Positions 26,994-40,200 of a DNA stretch of 64,000 nucleotides are shown piece by piece. The notes under the pieces are model-generated. The model searched no databases, was not told where the DNA came from, and worked only from the letters and a program-made list of their open reading frames with translations. The DNA is from Nematostella vectensis (lineage: Eukaryota; Cnidaria; Anthozoa; Actiniaria; Edwardsiidae). Position 1 is the first letter of the stretch; each line of letters opens with the position of its first letter. The DNA lies in the NCBI RefSeq assembly GCF_932526225.1, contig NC_064038.1:17101075-17165074 (forward strand). The letters are read 5' to 3'. A program made the position numbers and the translations under genes.

Positions 26994-27468
26994 TCACATA
27001 TGACAAAGGGATTATTGGTGTTGTATTTACATCTATGACAAAGGGGTGGTTAGTGTTGTTCTTACACAAATGACAAAGGGATGGTAGGTGTTGAACTTAC
27101 ACCTATGACGAAGGGATTAGTGGTGTTGTACTTACACCTTTGACAAAGGGATTATTGATGTTGTACTTACACATATGACAAAGGGGTTATTGGTGTTGTA
27201 CTTACACATATGACATAGGGATTATTGGTGTTGTACTTACACATATGACAAAGGGATGATTGGTGGTGTACTTACACCTATGACGAAGGGATGATTGGTG
27301 CTGTACTTACACCTATGACAAAGGGATGATTGGTGTTGTACTTACACCTATGACAAAGGGATGATTGGTGGTGTACTTACACATATGACAAAGTGGCGGT
27401 TGGTGGTGTATTTACACATATGACAAAGTGGCGGTTGGTGGTGTACTTACACATATGACAAAGTGGCG
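26994..27468. repeat. Domain I higher-order unit 3, first 475 bp only
   Basis: This stretch matches 12641-13115 at offset 14353, then departs where unit 2 has gtggcgatggg monomers and this copy has gtggcggttgg. Beyond this point the landmarks follow the domain II order, so this is the edge of the 14.35-kb regime. Confidence 0.8.
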
Positions 27469-27840
27469 GTTGGTGGTGTACTTACACATATGACAAAGTG
27501 GCGGTTGGTGGTGTACTTACACATATGACAAAGTGGCGGTTGGTGGTGTACTTACACATATGACAAAGTGGCGGTTGGTGGTGTACTTACACATATGACA
27601 AAGTGGCGGTTGGTGGTGTACTCACACACATGACAAAGTGGCGGTTGGTGGTGTACTCACACATATGACAAAGTGGCAGTTGGTGGTGTACTCACACATA
27701 TGACAAAGTGGCGGTTGGTGGTGTACTTACACATATGACAAAGTGGCGGTTGGTGGTGTACTTACACATATGACAAAGTGGCAGTTGGTGGTGTACTTAC
27801 ACGTATGACAAAGTGGCAGTTGGTGGTGTACTTACACGTA
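27391..27840. repeat. B-type block at the domain I/II boundary
   Basis: About 13 gtggcggttgg monomers, some with ctcacac and some with gcagttgg. The boundary between the two higher-order regimes falls inside this block. The domain II counterpart starts near 52040. Confidence 0.85.
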
Positions 27841-28929
27841 TGAAAAAGGGATTATTGGTGGTGTACTTACACATACGACAAAGTGGCGATTGGTGGTGTA
27901 CTTACACATATGACAAAGTGGCGATTGGTGGTGTACTTACACATATGACAAAGGGATGATTGGTGTTGTACTTACACAAATGACAAAGTGGCGATTGGTG
28001 GTGTACTTACACATATGACGAAGGGATGATTGGTGTTGTACTTACACATATGACAAAGGGATGATTGGTGGTGTACTTTCACCTATACAAAGGGATGATT
28101 GGTGGTGTACTTACACCTATGACAAAGGGATGATTGGTGGTGTACTTTCACCTATACAAAGGGATTATTGGTGGTGTACTTACACCTATGACAAAGGGAT
28201 TATTGGTGTTGTACTTACACATATGACAAAGGGATTATTGGTGTTGAATTTACACCTATGACAAAGGGATTATTGGTGTTGTATTTATATCTATGACAAA
28301 GGGATGGTTAGTGTTGTTCTTACACAAATGACAAAGGGATGGTAGGTGTTGAACTTACACCTATGACGAAGGGATTATTAGTGTTGTACTTACACCTATG
28401 ACAAAGGGATTATTGATGTTGTACGTACACATATGACAAAGGGGTTATTGGTGTTGTACTTACACATATGACATAGGGATTATTGGTGTTGTACTTACAC
28501 ATATGACAAAGGGATGGTTGGTGTTGAATTTACACCTATGACAAAGGGATTATTGGTGTTGTACTTTCACATATGACAAAGGGATTATTGGTGTTGTATT
28601 TACATCTATGACAAAGGGATGGTTAGTGTTGTTCTTACACAAATGACAAAGGGATGATTGGTGGTGTACTTTCACCTATACAAAAGGATGATTGGTGGTG
28701 TACTTACACCTATGACAAAGGGATGATTGGTGGTGTACTTTCACCTATACAAAGGGATGATTGGTGGTGTACTTACACCTATGACAAAGGGATGATTGGT
28801 GGTGTACTTACACCTATGACGAAGGGAAGATTGGTGTTGTACTTACACCTATGACAAAGGGATCATTGGTGTTGTACTTACACCTATGACAAAGGGATGA
28901 TTGGTGGTGTACTTACACATATGACAAAG

Positions 28930-29625
28930 TGGCGGTTGGTGGTGTACTTACACATATGACAAAGTGGCGGTTGGTGGTGTACTTACACCTATGACAAAGT
29001 GGCGGTTGGTGGTGTACTTACACATATGACAAAGTGGCGGTTGGTGGTGTACTTACACATATGACAAAGTGGCGGTTGGTGGTGTACTTACACATATGAC
29101 AAAGTGGCGGTTGGTGGTGTACTTACACATATGACAAAGTGGCGGTTGGTGGTGTACTTACACATATGACAAAGTGGCGGTTGGTGGTGTACTTACACAT
29201 ATGACAAAGTGGCGGTTGGTGGTGTACTTACACATATGACAAAGTGGCGGTTGGTGGTGTACTTACACATATGACAAAGTGGCGGTTGGTGGTGTACTTA
29301 CACATATGACAAAGTGGCGGTTGGTGGTGTACTTACACATATGACAAAGTGGCGGTTGGTTGTGTACTTACACATATGACAAAGTGGCGGTTGGTGGTGT
29401 ACTCACACATATGACAAAGTGGCGGTTGGTGGTGTACTCACACATATGACAAAGTGGCGGTTGGTGGTGTACTCACACATATAACAAAGTGGCAGTTGGT
29501 GGGGTACTCACACATATGTCAAAGTGGCGGTTGGTGGTGTACTTACACATATGACAAAGTGGCGGTTGGTGGTGTACTTACACATATGACAAAGTGTCGG
29601 TTGGTGGTGTACTTACACATATGAC
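28930..29625. repeat. B-type block, 20 monomers
   Basis: gtggcggttgg starts at 28930 and recurs in strict 35-bp step. The last members carry ctcacac, gcagttgg, atgtcaaag and gtgtcgg, a tail order that marks this block family (also 31490, 36219, 53512, 56769 and 60029). Most members contain GGCGGTTGGTGG. Confidence 0.9.
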
Positions 29626-30030
29626 AAAGGGATTATTGGTGGTGTACTTACACATATGACAAAGGGATTATTGGTGTTGTACTTACACATATGACAAAGT
29701 GTCGGTTGGTGGTGTACTTACACATATGACAAAGGGATTATTGGTGGTGTACTTACACATATGACAAAGGGATTATTGGTGTTGTATTTTCACATATGAC
29801 AAAGGGATTATTGGTGTTGTATTTACATCTATGACAAAGTGATGGTTAGTGTTGTTCTTACACAAAAGACAAAGAGGCAGTTGGTGGTGTACTTACACAT
29901 ATGACAAAGTGGCGGTTGGTGGTGTACTTACACATATGACAAAGTGGCGGTTGGTGGTGTACTTACACATATGACAAAGGGATGATTGGTGGTGTACTTA
30001 CACCTATGACAAAGGGATCATTGGTGGTGT

Positions 30031-30072
30031 ACTTACACATATGACAAAGGGACAAGTGGCGGTTGGTGGTGT
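30031..30072. repeat. 42-bp off-register monomer (gggaca joined to agtggcgg)
   Basis: An A-type gacaaaggga runs directly into caagtggcggttgg, adding 7 bp. It sits at the left edge of the segment that is repeated 14,151 bp downstream, and the copy there (about 44206) has an ordinary joint. It is a likely breakpoint. Confidence 0.75.
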
Positions 30073-30909
30073 ACTTACACATATGACAAAGGGATGATTG
30101 GTGGTGTACTTACACCTATGACAAAGGGATGATTGGTGGTGTACTTACACATATGACAAAGGGATGATTAATGGTGTGCTTACACATATGACAAAGGGAT
30201 GATTGGTGGTGTACTTACACATAACATAGGGATGATTGGTGGTGTACTTACAGATATGACAAAGGGATTATTGGTGTTGTACTTACACATATGACAAAGG
30301 GATTATTGGCGTTGAATTTACACTTATGACAAAGGGATTATTGGTGTTGTACTTTCACATATGACAAAGGGATTATTGGTGTTGTATTTATATCTATGAC
30401 AAAGGAATGGTTAGTGTTGTTCTTACACAAATGACAAAGGAATGGTTGGTGTTGAACTTACACCTATGACGAAGGGATTATTAGTGTTGTACTTACACCT
30501 ATGACAAAGGGATTATTGATGTTGTACTTACACATATGACAAAGGGGTTATTGGTGTTGTACTTACACATATGACATAGGGATTATTGGTGTTGTACTTA
30601 CACATATGACAAAGGGATTATTGGTGTTGAATTTACAACTATGACAAAGGGATTATTGGTGTTGTACTTTCACATATGACAAAGGGATTATTGGTGTTGT
30701 ATTTACATCTATGACAAAGGGATGGTTAGTGTTGTTCTTACACAAATGACAAAGGGATGGTAGGTGTTGAACTTACACCTATGACGAAGGGATGATTGGT
30801 GTTGTACTTTCACCTATACAAAGGGATGATTGGTGGTGTACTTACACCTATGACAAAGGGATGATTGGTGGTGTACTTACACCTATGACAAAGGGATGAT
30901 TGGTGGTGT

Positions 30910-30946
30910 ACTTTCTAACCATCCCCAAAGGGATTATTGGTGTTGA
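30910..30946. repeat. Microinversion monomer 9
   Basis: The only copy in which the joint is followed by aaagggattattgg instead of aaaggggttattgg, which weakens the ccccaaagggg hairpin by one pair. Confidence 0.86.
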
Positions 30947-31489
30947 ACTTACACCTATGACGAAGGGATTAGTGGTGTTGTACTTACACATATGACAAAG
31001 GGATTATTGATGTTGTACTTACACATATGACAAAGGGGTTATTGGTGTTGTACTTACACATATGACATAGGGATTATTGGTGTTGTACTTACACATATGA
31101 CAAAGGGATTATTGGTGTTGAATTTACAACTATGACAAAGGGATTATTGGTGTTGTACTTTCGCATATGACAAAGGGATTATTGGTGTTGTATTTACATC
31201 TATGACAAAGGGATGGTTAGTGTTGTTCTTACACAAATGACAAAGGGATGGTAGGTTTGAACTTACACCTATGACGAAGGGATGATTGGTGTTGTACTTA
31301 CACCTATGACAAAGGGATGATTGGTGTTGTACTTACACCTATGACAAAGGGATGATTGGTGGTGTACTTTCACCTATGACAAAGGGATGATTGGTGGTGT
31401 ACTTACACCTATGACAAAGGGATGATTGGTGGTGTACTTACACCTATGACAAAGGGATGATTGGTGTTGTACTTACACCTATGACAAAG

Positions 31490-32145
31490 TGGCGGTTGGT
31501 GGTGTACTTACACCTATGACAAAGTGGCGGTTGGTGGTGTACTTACACATATGACAAAGTGGCGGTTGGTGGTGTACTTACACATATGACAAAGTGGCGG
31601 TTGGTGGTGTACTTACACATATGACAAAGTGGCGGTTGGTGGTGTACTTACACATATGACAAAGTGGCGGTTGGTGGTGTAATTACACATATGACAAAGT
31701 GGCGGTTGGTGGTGTACTTACACATATGACAAAGTGGCGGTTGGTGGTGTACTTACACATATGACAAAGTGGCGGTTGGTGGTGTACTTACACATATGAC
31801 AAAGTGGCGGTTGGTGGTGTACTTACACATATGACAAAGTGGCGGTTGGTGGTGTACTTACACATATGACAAAGTGGCGGTTGGTGGTGTACTTACACAT
31901 ATGACAAAGTGGCGGTTGGTGGTGTACTCACACATATGACAAAGTGGCGGTTGGTGGTGTACTCACACATATGACAAAGTGGCAGTTGGTGGTGTACTCA
32001 CACATATAACAAAGTGGCAGTTGGTGGTGTACTCACACATATGTCAAAGTGGCGGTTGGTGGTGTACTTACACATATGACAAAGTGGCGGTTGGTGGTGT
32101 ACTTACACATATGACAAAGTGTCGGTTGGTGGTGTACTTACACAT
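31490..32145. repeat. B-type block, about 19 monomers
   Basis: Uniform gtggcggttgg run with a single gtaattacac variant near 31680 and the usual ctcacac, gcagttgg, atgtcaaag tail. It is the uninterrupted version of 45638-46290. Confidence 0.88.
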
Positions 32146-34897
32146 ATGACAAAGGGATTATTGGTGGTGTACTTACACATATGACAAAGGGATTATTGGT
32201 GTTGTACTTTCACATATGACAAAGGGATTATTGGTGTTGTATTTACATCTATGACAAAGGGATGGTTAGTGTTGTTCTTACACAAAAGACAAAGTGGCAG
32301 TTGGTGGTGTACTTACACATATGACAAAGTGGCGGTTGGTGGTGTACTTACACATATGACAAAGTGGCGGTTGGTGGTGTACTTACACATATGACAAAGG
32401 GATGATTGGTGGTGTACTTACACCTATGACAAAGGGATGATTGGTGGTGTACTTACACATATGACAAAGGGATGATTGGTGTTGTACTTACACATATGAC
32501 AAAGGGATGATTGGTGGTGTATTTACATCTATGACAAAGGGATAGTTAGTGTTGCTTTTACAGAAATGACAAAGGGATGATTGGTGGTGTACTTACACAT
32601 ATGACAAAGGGATGATTAATGGTGTGCTTACACATATGACAAAGGGATGATTGGTGGTGTACTTACACATAACATAGGGATGATTGGTGGTGTACTTACA
32701 GATATGACAAAGGGATTATTGGTGTTGTACTTACACATATGACAAAGGGATTATTGGCGTTGAATTTACACTTATGACAAAGGGATTATTGGTGTTGTAC
32801 TTTCACATATGACAAAGGGATTATTGGTGTTGTATTTATATCTATGACAAAGGGATGGTTAGTGTTGTTCTTACACAAATGACAAAGGAATGGTTGGTGT
32901 TGAACTTACACCTATGACGAAGGGATTATTAGTGTTGTACTTACACCTATGACAAAGGGATTATTGATGTTGTACTTACACATATGACAAAGGGGTTATT
33001 GGTGTTGTACTTACACATATGACATAGGGATTATTGGTGTTGTACTTACACATATGACAAAGGGATTATTGGTGTAGAATTTACAACTATGACAAAGGGA
33101 TTATTGGTGTTGTACTTTCACATATGACAAAGGGATTATTGGTGTTGTTTTTACATCTATGACAAAGGGATGGTTAGTGTTGTTCTTATACAAATGACAA
33201 AGGGATGGTAGGTGTTGAACTTACACCTATGACGAAGGGATGATTGGTGTTGTACTTACACCTATGACAAAGGGATGATTGCTGGTGTACTTACACATAT
33301 GACATAGGGATGATTGGTGGTGTACTTACACATATGACAAAGGGATGACTAGTGGTGTACTTACACATATGACAAAGGGATGATTGGTGGTGTACTTACA
33401 CATATGACAAAGTGGCGGTTGGTGGTGTACTTTCACCTATACAAAGGGATGATTGGTGGTGTACTTACACATATGACAAAGGGATGATTGGTGGTGTACT
33501 CACACATATGACAAAGTGGCAGTTGGTGGTGTACTCACACATATGTCAAAGTGGCGGTTGGTGGTGTACTTACACATATGACAAAGTGGCGGTTGGTGGT
33601 GTACTTACACATATGACAAAGTGTCGGTTGGTGGTGTACTTACACATATGACAAAGGGATTATTGGTGGTGTACTTACACATATGACAAAGGGATTATTG
33701 GTGTTGTACTTTCACATATGACAAAGGGATTATTGGTGTTGTATTTACATCTATGACAAAGGGATGGTTAGTGTTGTTCTTACACAAAAGACAAAGTGGC
33801 AGTTGGTGGTGTACTTACACATATGACAAAGTGGCGGTTGGTGGTGTACTTACACATATGACAAAGTGGCGGTTGGTGGTGTACTTACACATATGACAAA
33901 GGGATGATTGGTGGTGTACTTATACCTATGACAAAGGGATTATTGGTGTTGTACTTACACAAATAACAAAGTGGCGATTGGTGTTGTACTTACACATATG
34001 ACATAGGGATGATTGGTGGTGTACTTACACATATGACAAAGGGATGATTGGTGTTGTACTTACACAAATAACAAAGTGGCGATTGGTGTTGTACTTACAC
34101 ATATGACAAAGGGATGATTGGTGGTGTACTTACACATATGACAAAGGGATGATTGGTGGTGTACTTACACATATGACAAAGGGATGATTGGTGTTGTACT
34201 TACACATATGACAAAGGGATAATTAGTGATGTACTTACACATATCACAAAGGGATGAGTGGTGTTGTACTTACACATATGACAAAGGGATTATTGGTGTT
34301 GTACTTACATTATTGACAAAGGGATTATTGGTGTTGTAATTACATCTATGACAAAGGGATGGTTAGTATTTTTCTTACACATATGACAAAGGGATGGTTG
34401 GTGTTGTACTTACACATATCACAAAGGGATTATTGGTGTTGTACTTACACATATGACAAAGGGATGATTAGTGATGTACTTACTTATATCACAAAGGGAT
34501 GATTAGTGATGTACTTACACATATCACAAAGGGATGATTGGTGTTGTACTTACACATATGACAAAGGGATGGTTGGTGTTGTACTTACACATATCACAAA
34601 GGGATGACTGGTGTTGTACTTACACATATGACAAAGGGATGGTTGGTGTTGTACTTACACATATGACGAAGGGATGTTTGGTGTTGTACTTACACAAATG
34701 ACAAAGGGATGATTGGTGTTGTACTTACACATATGACAAAGGCATGATTGGTGTTGTACTTACATCTATGACAAAGGGATTATTGTTGTTGTATTTACCT
34801 CTAGGACAAAGGGATAGTTAGTGTTGTTCTTATACAAATGACAAAGGGATGATTCGTGTTGAACTTACACGTATGACAAAGGGATAATTGGTGTTGT

Positions 34898-34943
34898 ACT
34901 TACACATATGAAAAACCTATAACAAAGGGATGGTTGGTGTTGT
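34898..34943. repeat. 46-bp off-register monomer (atgaaaa joined to acctataac)
   Basis: A monomer ending atgaaaa is followed directly by acctataacaaagggatgg, adding 11 bp. It is another joint between monomers out of register. It marks each 3.26-kb subunit, with copies at 38160, 55419, 58681 and 62013. Confidence 0.85.
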
Positions 34944-36218
34944 ACTTACTCATATAACGAAGGGATCGTTGGTGTTGTACTTACACAAATGACGAAGGGA
35001 TGGTTGGTGTTGTACTTACACATAAGATAAAGAGATTATTGGTGTTGTACTTACACATATGACAAAGGGATGATTGGTGTTGTACTTACACATATGACAA
35101 AGGGATTATTTGTGTTGTACTTACACATATGACATAGGGATTATTGGTGGTGTACTTACACATATGACAAAGGGATGATTGGTGGTGTACTTACACATAT
35201 GACAAAGTGGCGATTGGTGGTGTACTTACACATATGACAAAGGGATGATTGGTGTTGTACTTACACAAATGACAAAGTGGCGATTGGTGGTGTACTTACA
35301 CATATGACGAAGGGATGATTGGTGTTGTACTTACACCTATGACAAAGGGATGATTGGTGGTGTACTTTCACCTATACAAAGGGATGATTGGTGGTGTACT
35401 TACACCTATGACAAAGGGATGATTGGTGGTGTACTTTCACCTATACAAAGGGATTATTGGTGGTGTACTTACACCTATGACAAAGGGATTATTGGTGTTG
35501 TACTTACACATATGACAAAGGGATTATTGGTGTTGAATTTACACCTATGACAAAGGGATTATTGGTGTTGTATTTATATCTATGACAAAGGGATGGTTAG
35601 TGTTGTTCTTACACAAATGACAAAGGGATGGTAGGTGTTGAACTTACACCTATGACGAAGGGATTATTAGTGTTGTACTTACACCTATGACAAAGGGATT
35701 ATTGATGTTGTACTTACACATATGACAAAGGGGTTATTGGTGTTGTACTTACACATATAACATAGGGATTATTGGTGTTGTACTTACACATATGACAAAG
35801 GGATGGTTGGTGTTGAATTTACACCTATGACAAAGGGATTATTGGTGTTGTACTTTCACATATGACAAAGGGATTATTGGTGTTGTATTTACATCTATGA
35901 CAAAGGGATGGTTAGTGTTGTTCTTACACAAATGACAAAGGGATGATTGGTGGTGTACTTTCACCTATACAAAGGGATGATTGGTGGTGTACTTACACCT
36001 ATGACAAAGGGATGATTGGTGGTGTACTTTCACCTATACAAAGGGATGATTGGTGGTGTACTTACACCTATGACAAAGGGATGATTGGTGGTGTACTTAC
36101 ACCTATGACGAAGGGATGATTGGTGTTGTACTTACACCTATGACAAAGGGATGATTGGTGGTGTACTTACACCTATGACAAAGGGATGATTGGTGGTGTA
36201 CTTACACATATGACAAAG

Positions 36219-36845
36219 TGGCGGTTGGTGGTGTACTTACACATATGACAAAGTGGCGGTTGGTGGTGTACTTACACCTATGACAAAGTGGCGGTTGGTG
36301 GTGTACTTACACCTATGACAAAGTGGCGGTTGGTGGTGTACTTACACATATGACAAAGTGGCGGTTGGTGGTGTACTTACACATATGACAAAGTGGCGGT
36401 TGGTGGTGTACTTACACATATGACAAAGTGGCGGTTGGTGGTGTACTTACACATATGACAAAGTGGCGGTTGGTGGTGTACTTACACATATGACAAAGTG
36501 GCGGTTGGTGGTGTACTTACACATATGACAAAGTGGCGGTTGGTGGTGTACTTACACATATGACAAAGTGGCGGTTGGTGGTGTACTTACACATATGACA
36601 AAGTGGCGGTTGGTGGTGTACTCACACATATGACAAAGTGGCGGTTGGTGGTGTACTCACACATATGACAAAGTGGCGGTTGGTGGTGTACTCACACATA
36701 TGACAAAGTGGCGGTTGGTGGTGTACTTACACATATGACAAAGTGGCAGTTGGTGGTGTACTCACACATATGTCAAAGTGGCGGTTGGTGGTGTACTTAC
36801 ACATATGACAAAGTGTCGGTTGGTGGTGTACTTACACATATGACA
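36219..36845. repeat. B-type block
   Basis: About 18 gtggcggttgg monomers ending with the ctcacac, gcagttgg, atgtcaaag, gtgtcgg tail. Confidence 0.88.
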
Positions 36846-38159
36846 AAGGGATTATTGGTGGTGTACTTACACATATGACAAAGGGATTATTGGTGTTGTA
36901 CTTTCACATATGACAAAGGGATTATTGGTGTTGTATTTACATCTATGACAAAGGGATGGTTAGTGTTGTACTTACACAAATGACAAAGGGATGATTGGTG
37001 GTGTACTTACACATATGTCAAAGTGGCGATTGGTGGTGTACTCACACAAAAGACAAAGTGGCAGTTGGTGGTGTACTTACACATATGACAAAGTGGCGGT
37101 TGGTGGTGTACTTACACATATGACAAAGTGGCGGTTGGTGGTGTACTTACACATATGACAAAGGGATGATTGGTGGTGTACTTATACCTATGACAAAGGG
37201 ATTATTGGTGTTGTACTTACACAAATAACAAAGTGGCGATTGGTGTTGTACTTACACATATGACATAGGGATGATTGGTGGTGTACTTACACATATGACA
37301 AAGGGATGATTGGTGTTGTACTTACACAAATAACAAAGTGGCGATTGGTGTTGTACTTACACATATGACAAAGGGATGATTGGTGGTGTACTTACACATA
37401 TGACAAAGGGATGATTGGTGGTGTACTTACACATATGACAAAGGGATGATTGGTGTTGTACTTACACATATGACAAAGGGATAATTAGTGATGTACTTAC
37501 ACATATCACAAAGGGATAAGTGGTGTTGTACTTACACATATGACAAAGGGATTATTGGTGTTGTACTTACATTATTGACAAAGGGATTATTGGTGTTGTA
37601 ATTACATCTATGACAAAGGGATGGTTAGTGTTTTTCTTACACATATGACAAAGGGATGGTTGGTGTTGTACTTACACATATCACAAAGGGATTATTGGTG
37701 TTGTACTTACACATATGACAAAGGGATGATTAGTGATGTACTTACTTATATCACAAAGGGATGATTAGTGATGTACTTACACATATCACAAAGGGATGAT
37801 TGGTGTTGTACTTACACATATGACAAAGGGATGGTTGGTGTTGTACTTACACATATCACAAAGGGATGATTGGTGTTGTACTTACACATATGACAAAGGG
37901 ATGGTTGGTGTTGTACTTACACATATGACGAAGGGATGTTTGGTGTTGTACTTACACAAATGACAAAGGGATGATTGGTGTTGTACTTACACATATGACA
38001 AAGGCATGATTGGTGTTGTACTTACATCTATGACAAAGGGATTATTGTTGTTGTATTTACCTCTATGACAAAGGGATAGTTAGTGTTGTTCTTATACAAA
38101 TGACAAAGGGATGATTCGTGTTGAACTTACACGTATGACAAAGGGATAATTGGTGTTGT

Positions 38160-38205
38160 ACTTACACATATGAAAAACCTATAACAAAGGGATGGTTGGT
38201 GTTGT
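38160..38205. repeat. 46-bp off-register monomer, second subunit
   Basis: 3262 bp after the copy at 34898. Nearby, acttccacataag replaces acttacacataag. Confidence 0.85.
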
Positions 38206-38439
38206 ACTTACTCATATAACGAAGGGATCGTTGGTGTTGTACTTACACAAATGACGAAGGGATGGTTGGTGTTGTACTTCCACATAAGATAAAGAGATTA
38301 TTGGTGTTGTACTTACACATATGACAAAGGGATGATTGGTGTTGTACTTACACATATGACAAAGGGATTATTGGTGTTGTACTTACACATATGACATAGG
38401 GATTATTGGTGGTGTACTTACACATATGACAAAGGGATG

Positions 38440-40200
38440 ATTGGTGGTGTACTTACACATATGACAAAGGGATGATTGGTGGTGTACTTACACATATGAC
38501 AAAGGGATGATTGGTGGTGTACTTACACCTATGACAAAGGGATGATTGGTGGTATACTTACACCTATGACAAAGGAATAATTGGTGGTGTACTTACACCT
38601 ATGACAAAGGGATGATTGGTGGTGTACTTACACATATGACAAAGTGGCGGTTGGTGGTGTACTTACACATATGACAAAGTGGCGGTTGGTGGTGTACTTA
38701 CACATATGACAAAGTGGCGGTTGGTGGTGTACTTACACATATAACAAAGTGGCGGTTGGTGGTGTACTTACACATATGACAAAGTGGCGGTTGGTGGTGT
38801 ACTTACACATATGACAAAGTGGCGGTTGGTGGTGTACTTACACATATGACGAAGTGGCGGTTGGTGGTGTACTTACACATATGACAAAGTGGCGGTTGGT
38901 GGTGCACTTACACATATGACAAAGTGGCGGTTGGTGGTGTACTTACACATATGACAAAGTGGCGATTGGTGGTGTACTTACACATATGACAAAGTGGCGA
39001 TTGGTGGTGTACTTACACATATGACAAAGTGGCGGTTGGTGGTGTACTTACACATATGACAAAGTGGCGGTTGGTGGTGTACTTACACCTATGACAAAGG
39101 GATTATTGGTGGTGTACTCACACATATGACAAAGTGGCGGTTGGTGGTGTACTTACACATATGACAAAGTGGCGGTTGGTGGTGTACTTACACATATGAC
39201 AAAGTGGCGGTTGGTGGTGTACTTACACCTATGACAAAGGGATTATTGGTGGTGTACTTACACATATGACAAAGTGGCGGTTGGTGGTGTACTTACACAT
39301 ATGACAAAGGGATGATTGGTGGTGTACTTACACCTATGACAAAGGGATTATTGGTGGTGTACTTACACCTATGACAAAGTGGCGGCTGGTGGTGTACTTA
39401 CACATATGACAAAGGGATGATTGGTGTTGTTCTTACACAAAAAACAAAGTGGCGATTGGTGTTGTTCTTACACAAAAAACAAAGTGGCGATTGGTGTTGT
39501 TCTTACACAAAAAACAAAGTGGAGATGATTGGTGGTGTACTTACACATATGACAAAGTGGCGGTTGGTGGTGTACTTACACATATGACAAAGTGGCGGTT
39601 GGTGGTGTACTTACACATATGACAAAGTGTCGGTTGGTGGTGTACTTACACATATGACAAAGGGATGATTGGTGGTGTACTTACACATATGACAAAGGGA
39701 TGATTGGTGGTGTACTTACACATATGACATAGGGATGATTGGTGTTGTACTTTCACATATGACAAAGGGATTATTGGTGTTGTATTTACATCTATGACAA
39801 AGGGATGGTTAGTGTTGTTCTTACACAAACGACAAAGGGATGGTAGGTGTTGAACTTACACCTATGACGAAGGGATTAGTGGTGTTGTACTTACACATAT
39901 GACAAAGGGATGATTGGTGTTGTACTTACACATATGACAAAGGGATAATTGGTGGTGTACTTACATCTATGACAAAGGGATAGTTAGTGTTGCTCTTACA
40001 GAAATGACAAAGGGATGATTGGTGGTGTACTTACACATATGACAAAGGGATGATTAATGGTGTGCTTACACATATGACAAAGGGATGATTGGTGGTGTAC
40101 TTACACATATGACATAGGGATGATTGGTGGTGTACTTACACATATGACATAGGGATGATTGGTGGTGTACTTACACATATGACAAAGGGATGATTGGTGG
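38440..40200. repeat. Segment repeated at 62293-64000
   Basis: Offset 23853 holds from ggtatac (38551 and 62404) through ggtgcac (38901 and 62754) to ggagat (39521 and 63374). It then becomes 23818 after one monomer is lost. The second copy has a 2-bp deletion (acacatgaca near 63921). Confidence 0.85.
38649..39080. repeat. B-type block with marker variants
   Basis: gtggcggttgg monomers with catataac, gacgaagtgg, ggtgcactt and two gtggcgattgg members, in the same order as 62498-62940. Confidence 0.86.

Larger units (their letters stand above)
21478..27253. repeat. 2,907-bp tandem pair, unit 2
   Basis: Whole counterpart of 7125-12902 at offset 14353. The microinversion pair (23238 and 26145) and the A10 pair (23765 and 26672) keep the 2907-bp spacing. 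Differences from unit 1 include 24202 T for C, 24517 A for G and gggacgattgg near 24874. Confidence 0.9.
30055..33500. repeat. 3.4-kb segment, left copy (partner 44206-47651)
   Basis: Landmarks match at exactly 14151 bp with no net indel: the microinversion monomer (30910 and 45061), tatgtc (32040 and 46191) and the rare gtgtagaat (33072 and 47223). It splits a 3.26-kb subunit of domain II, whose remainder resumes near 33,500. Confidence 0.85.
33495..38467. repeat. One and a half 3.26-kb subunits, domain II unit 1
   Basis: Matches 54016-58988 at a constant offset of 20521 (cttatacc at 33919 and 54440; 46-bp joint at 34898 and 55419, and at 38160 and 58681). Within it, 33780-35205 repeats at 37042-38467 (offset 3262). 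The stretch 35190-37000 also matches 27900-29700 at offset 7289. Confidence 0.85.

Noticed and set aside
28061-28261. Plus-strand open frames of 66-79 codons (28061-28261, 28654-28854, 33412-33651, 35350-35550).
   Set aside because: They arise where 34-bp and 35-bp monomers alternate and happen to hold a frame open. No sign of a gene.
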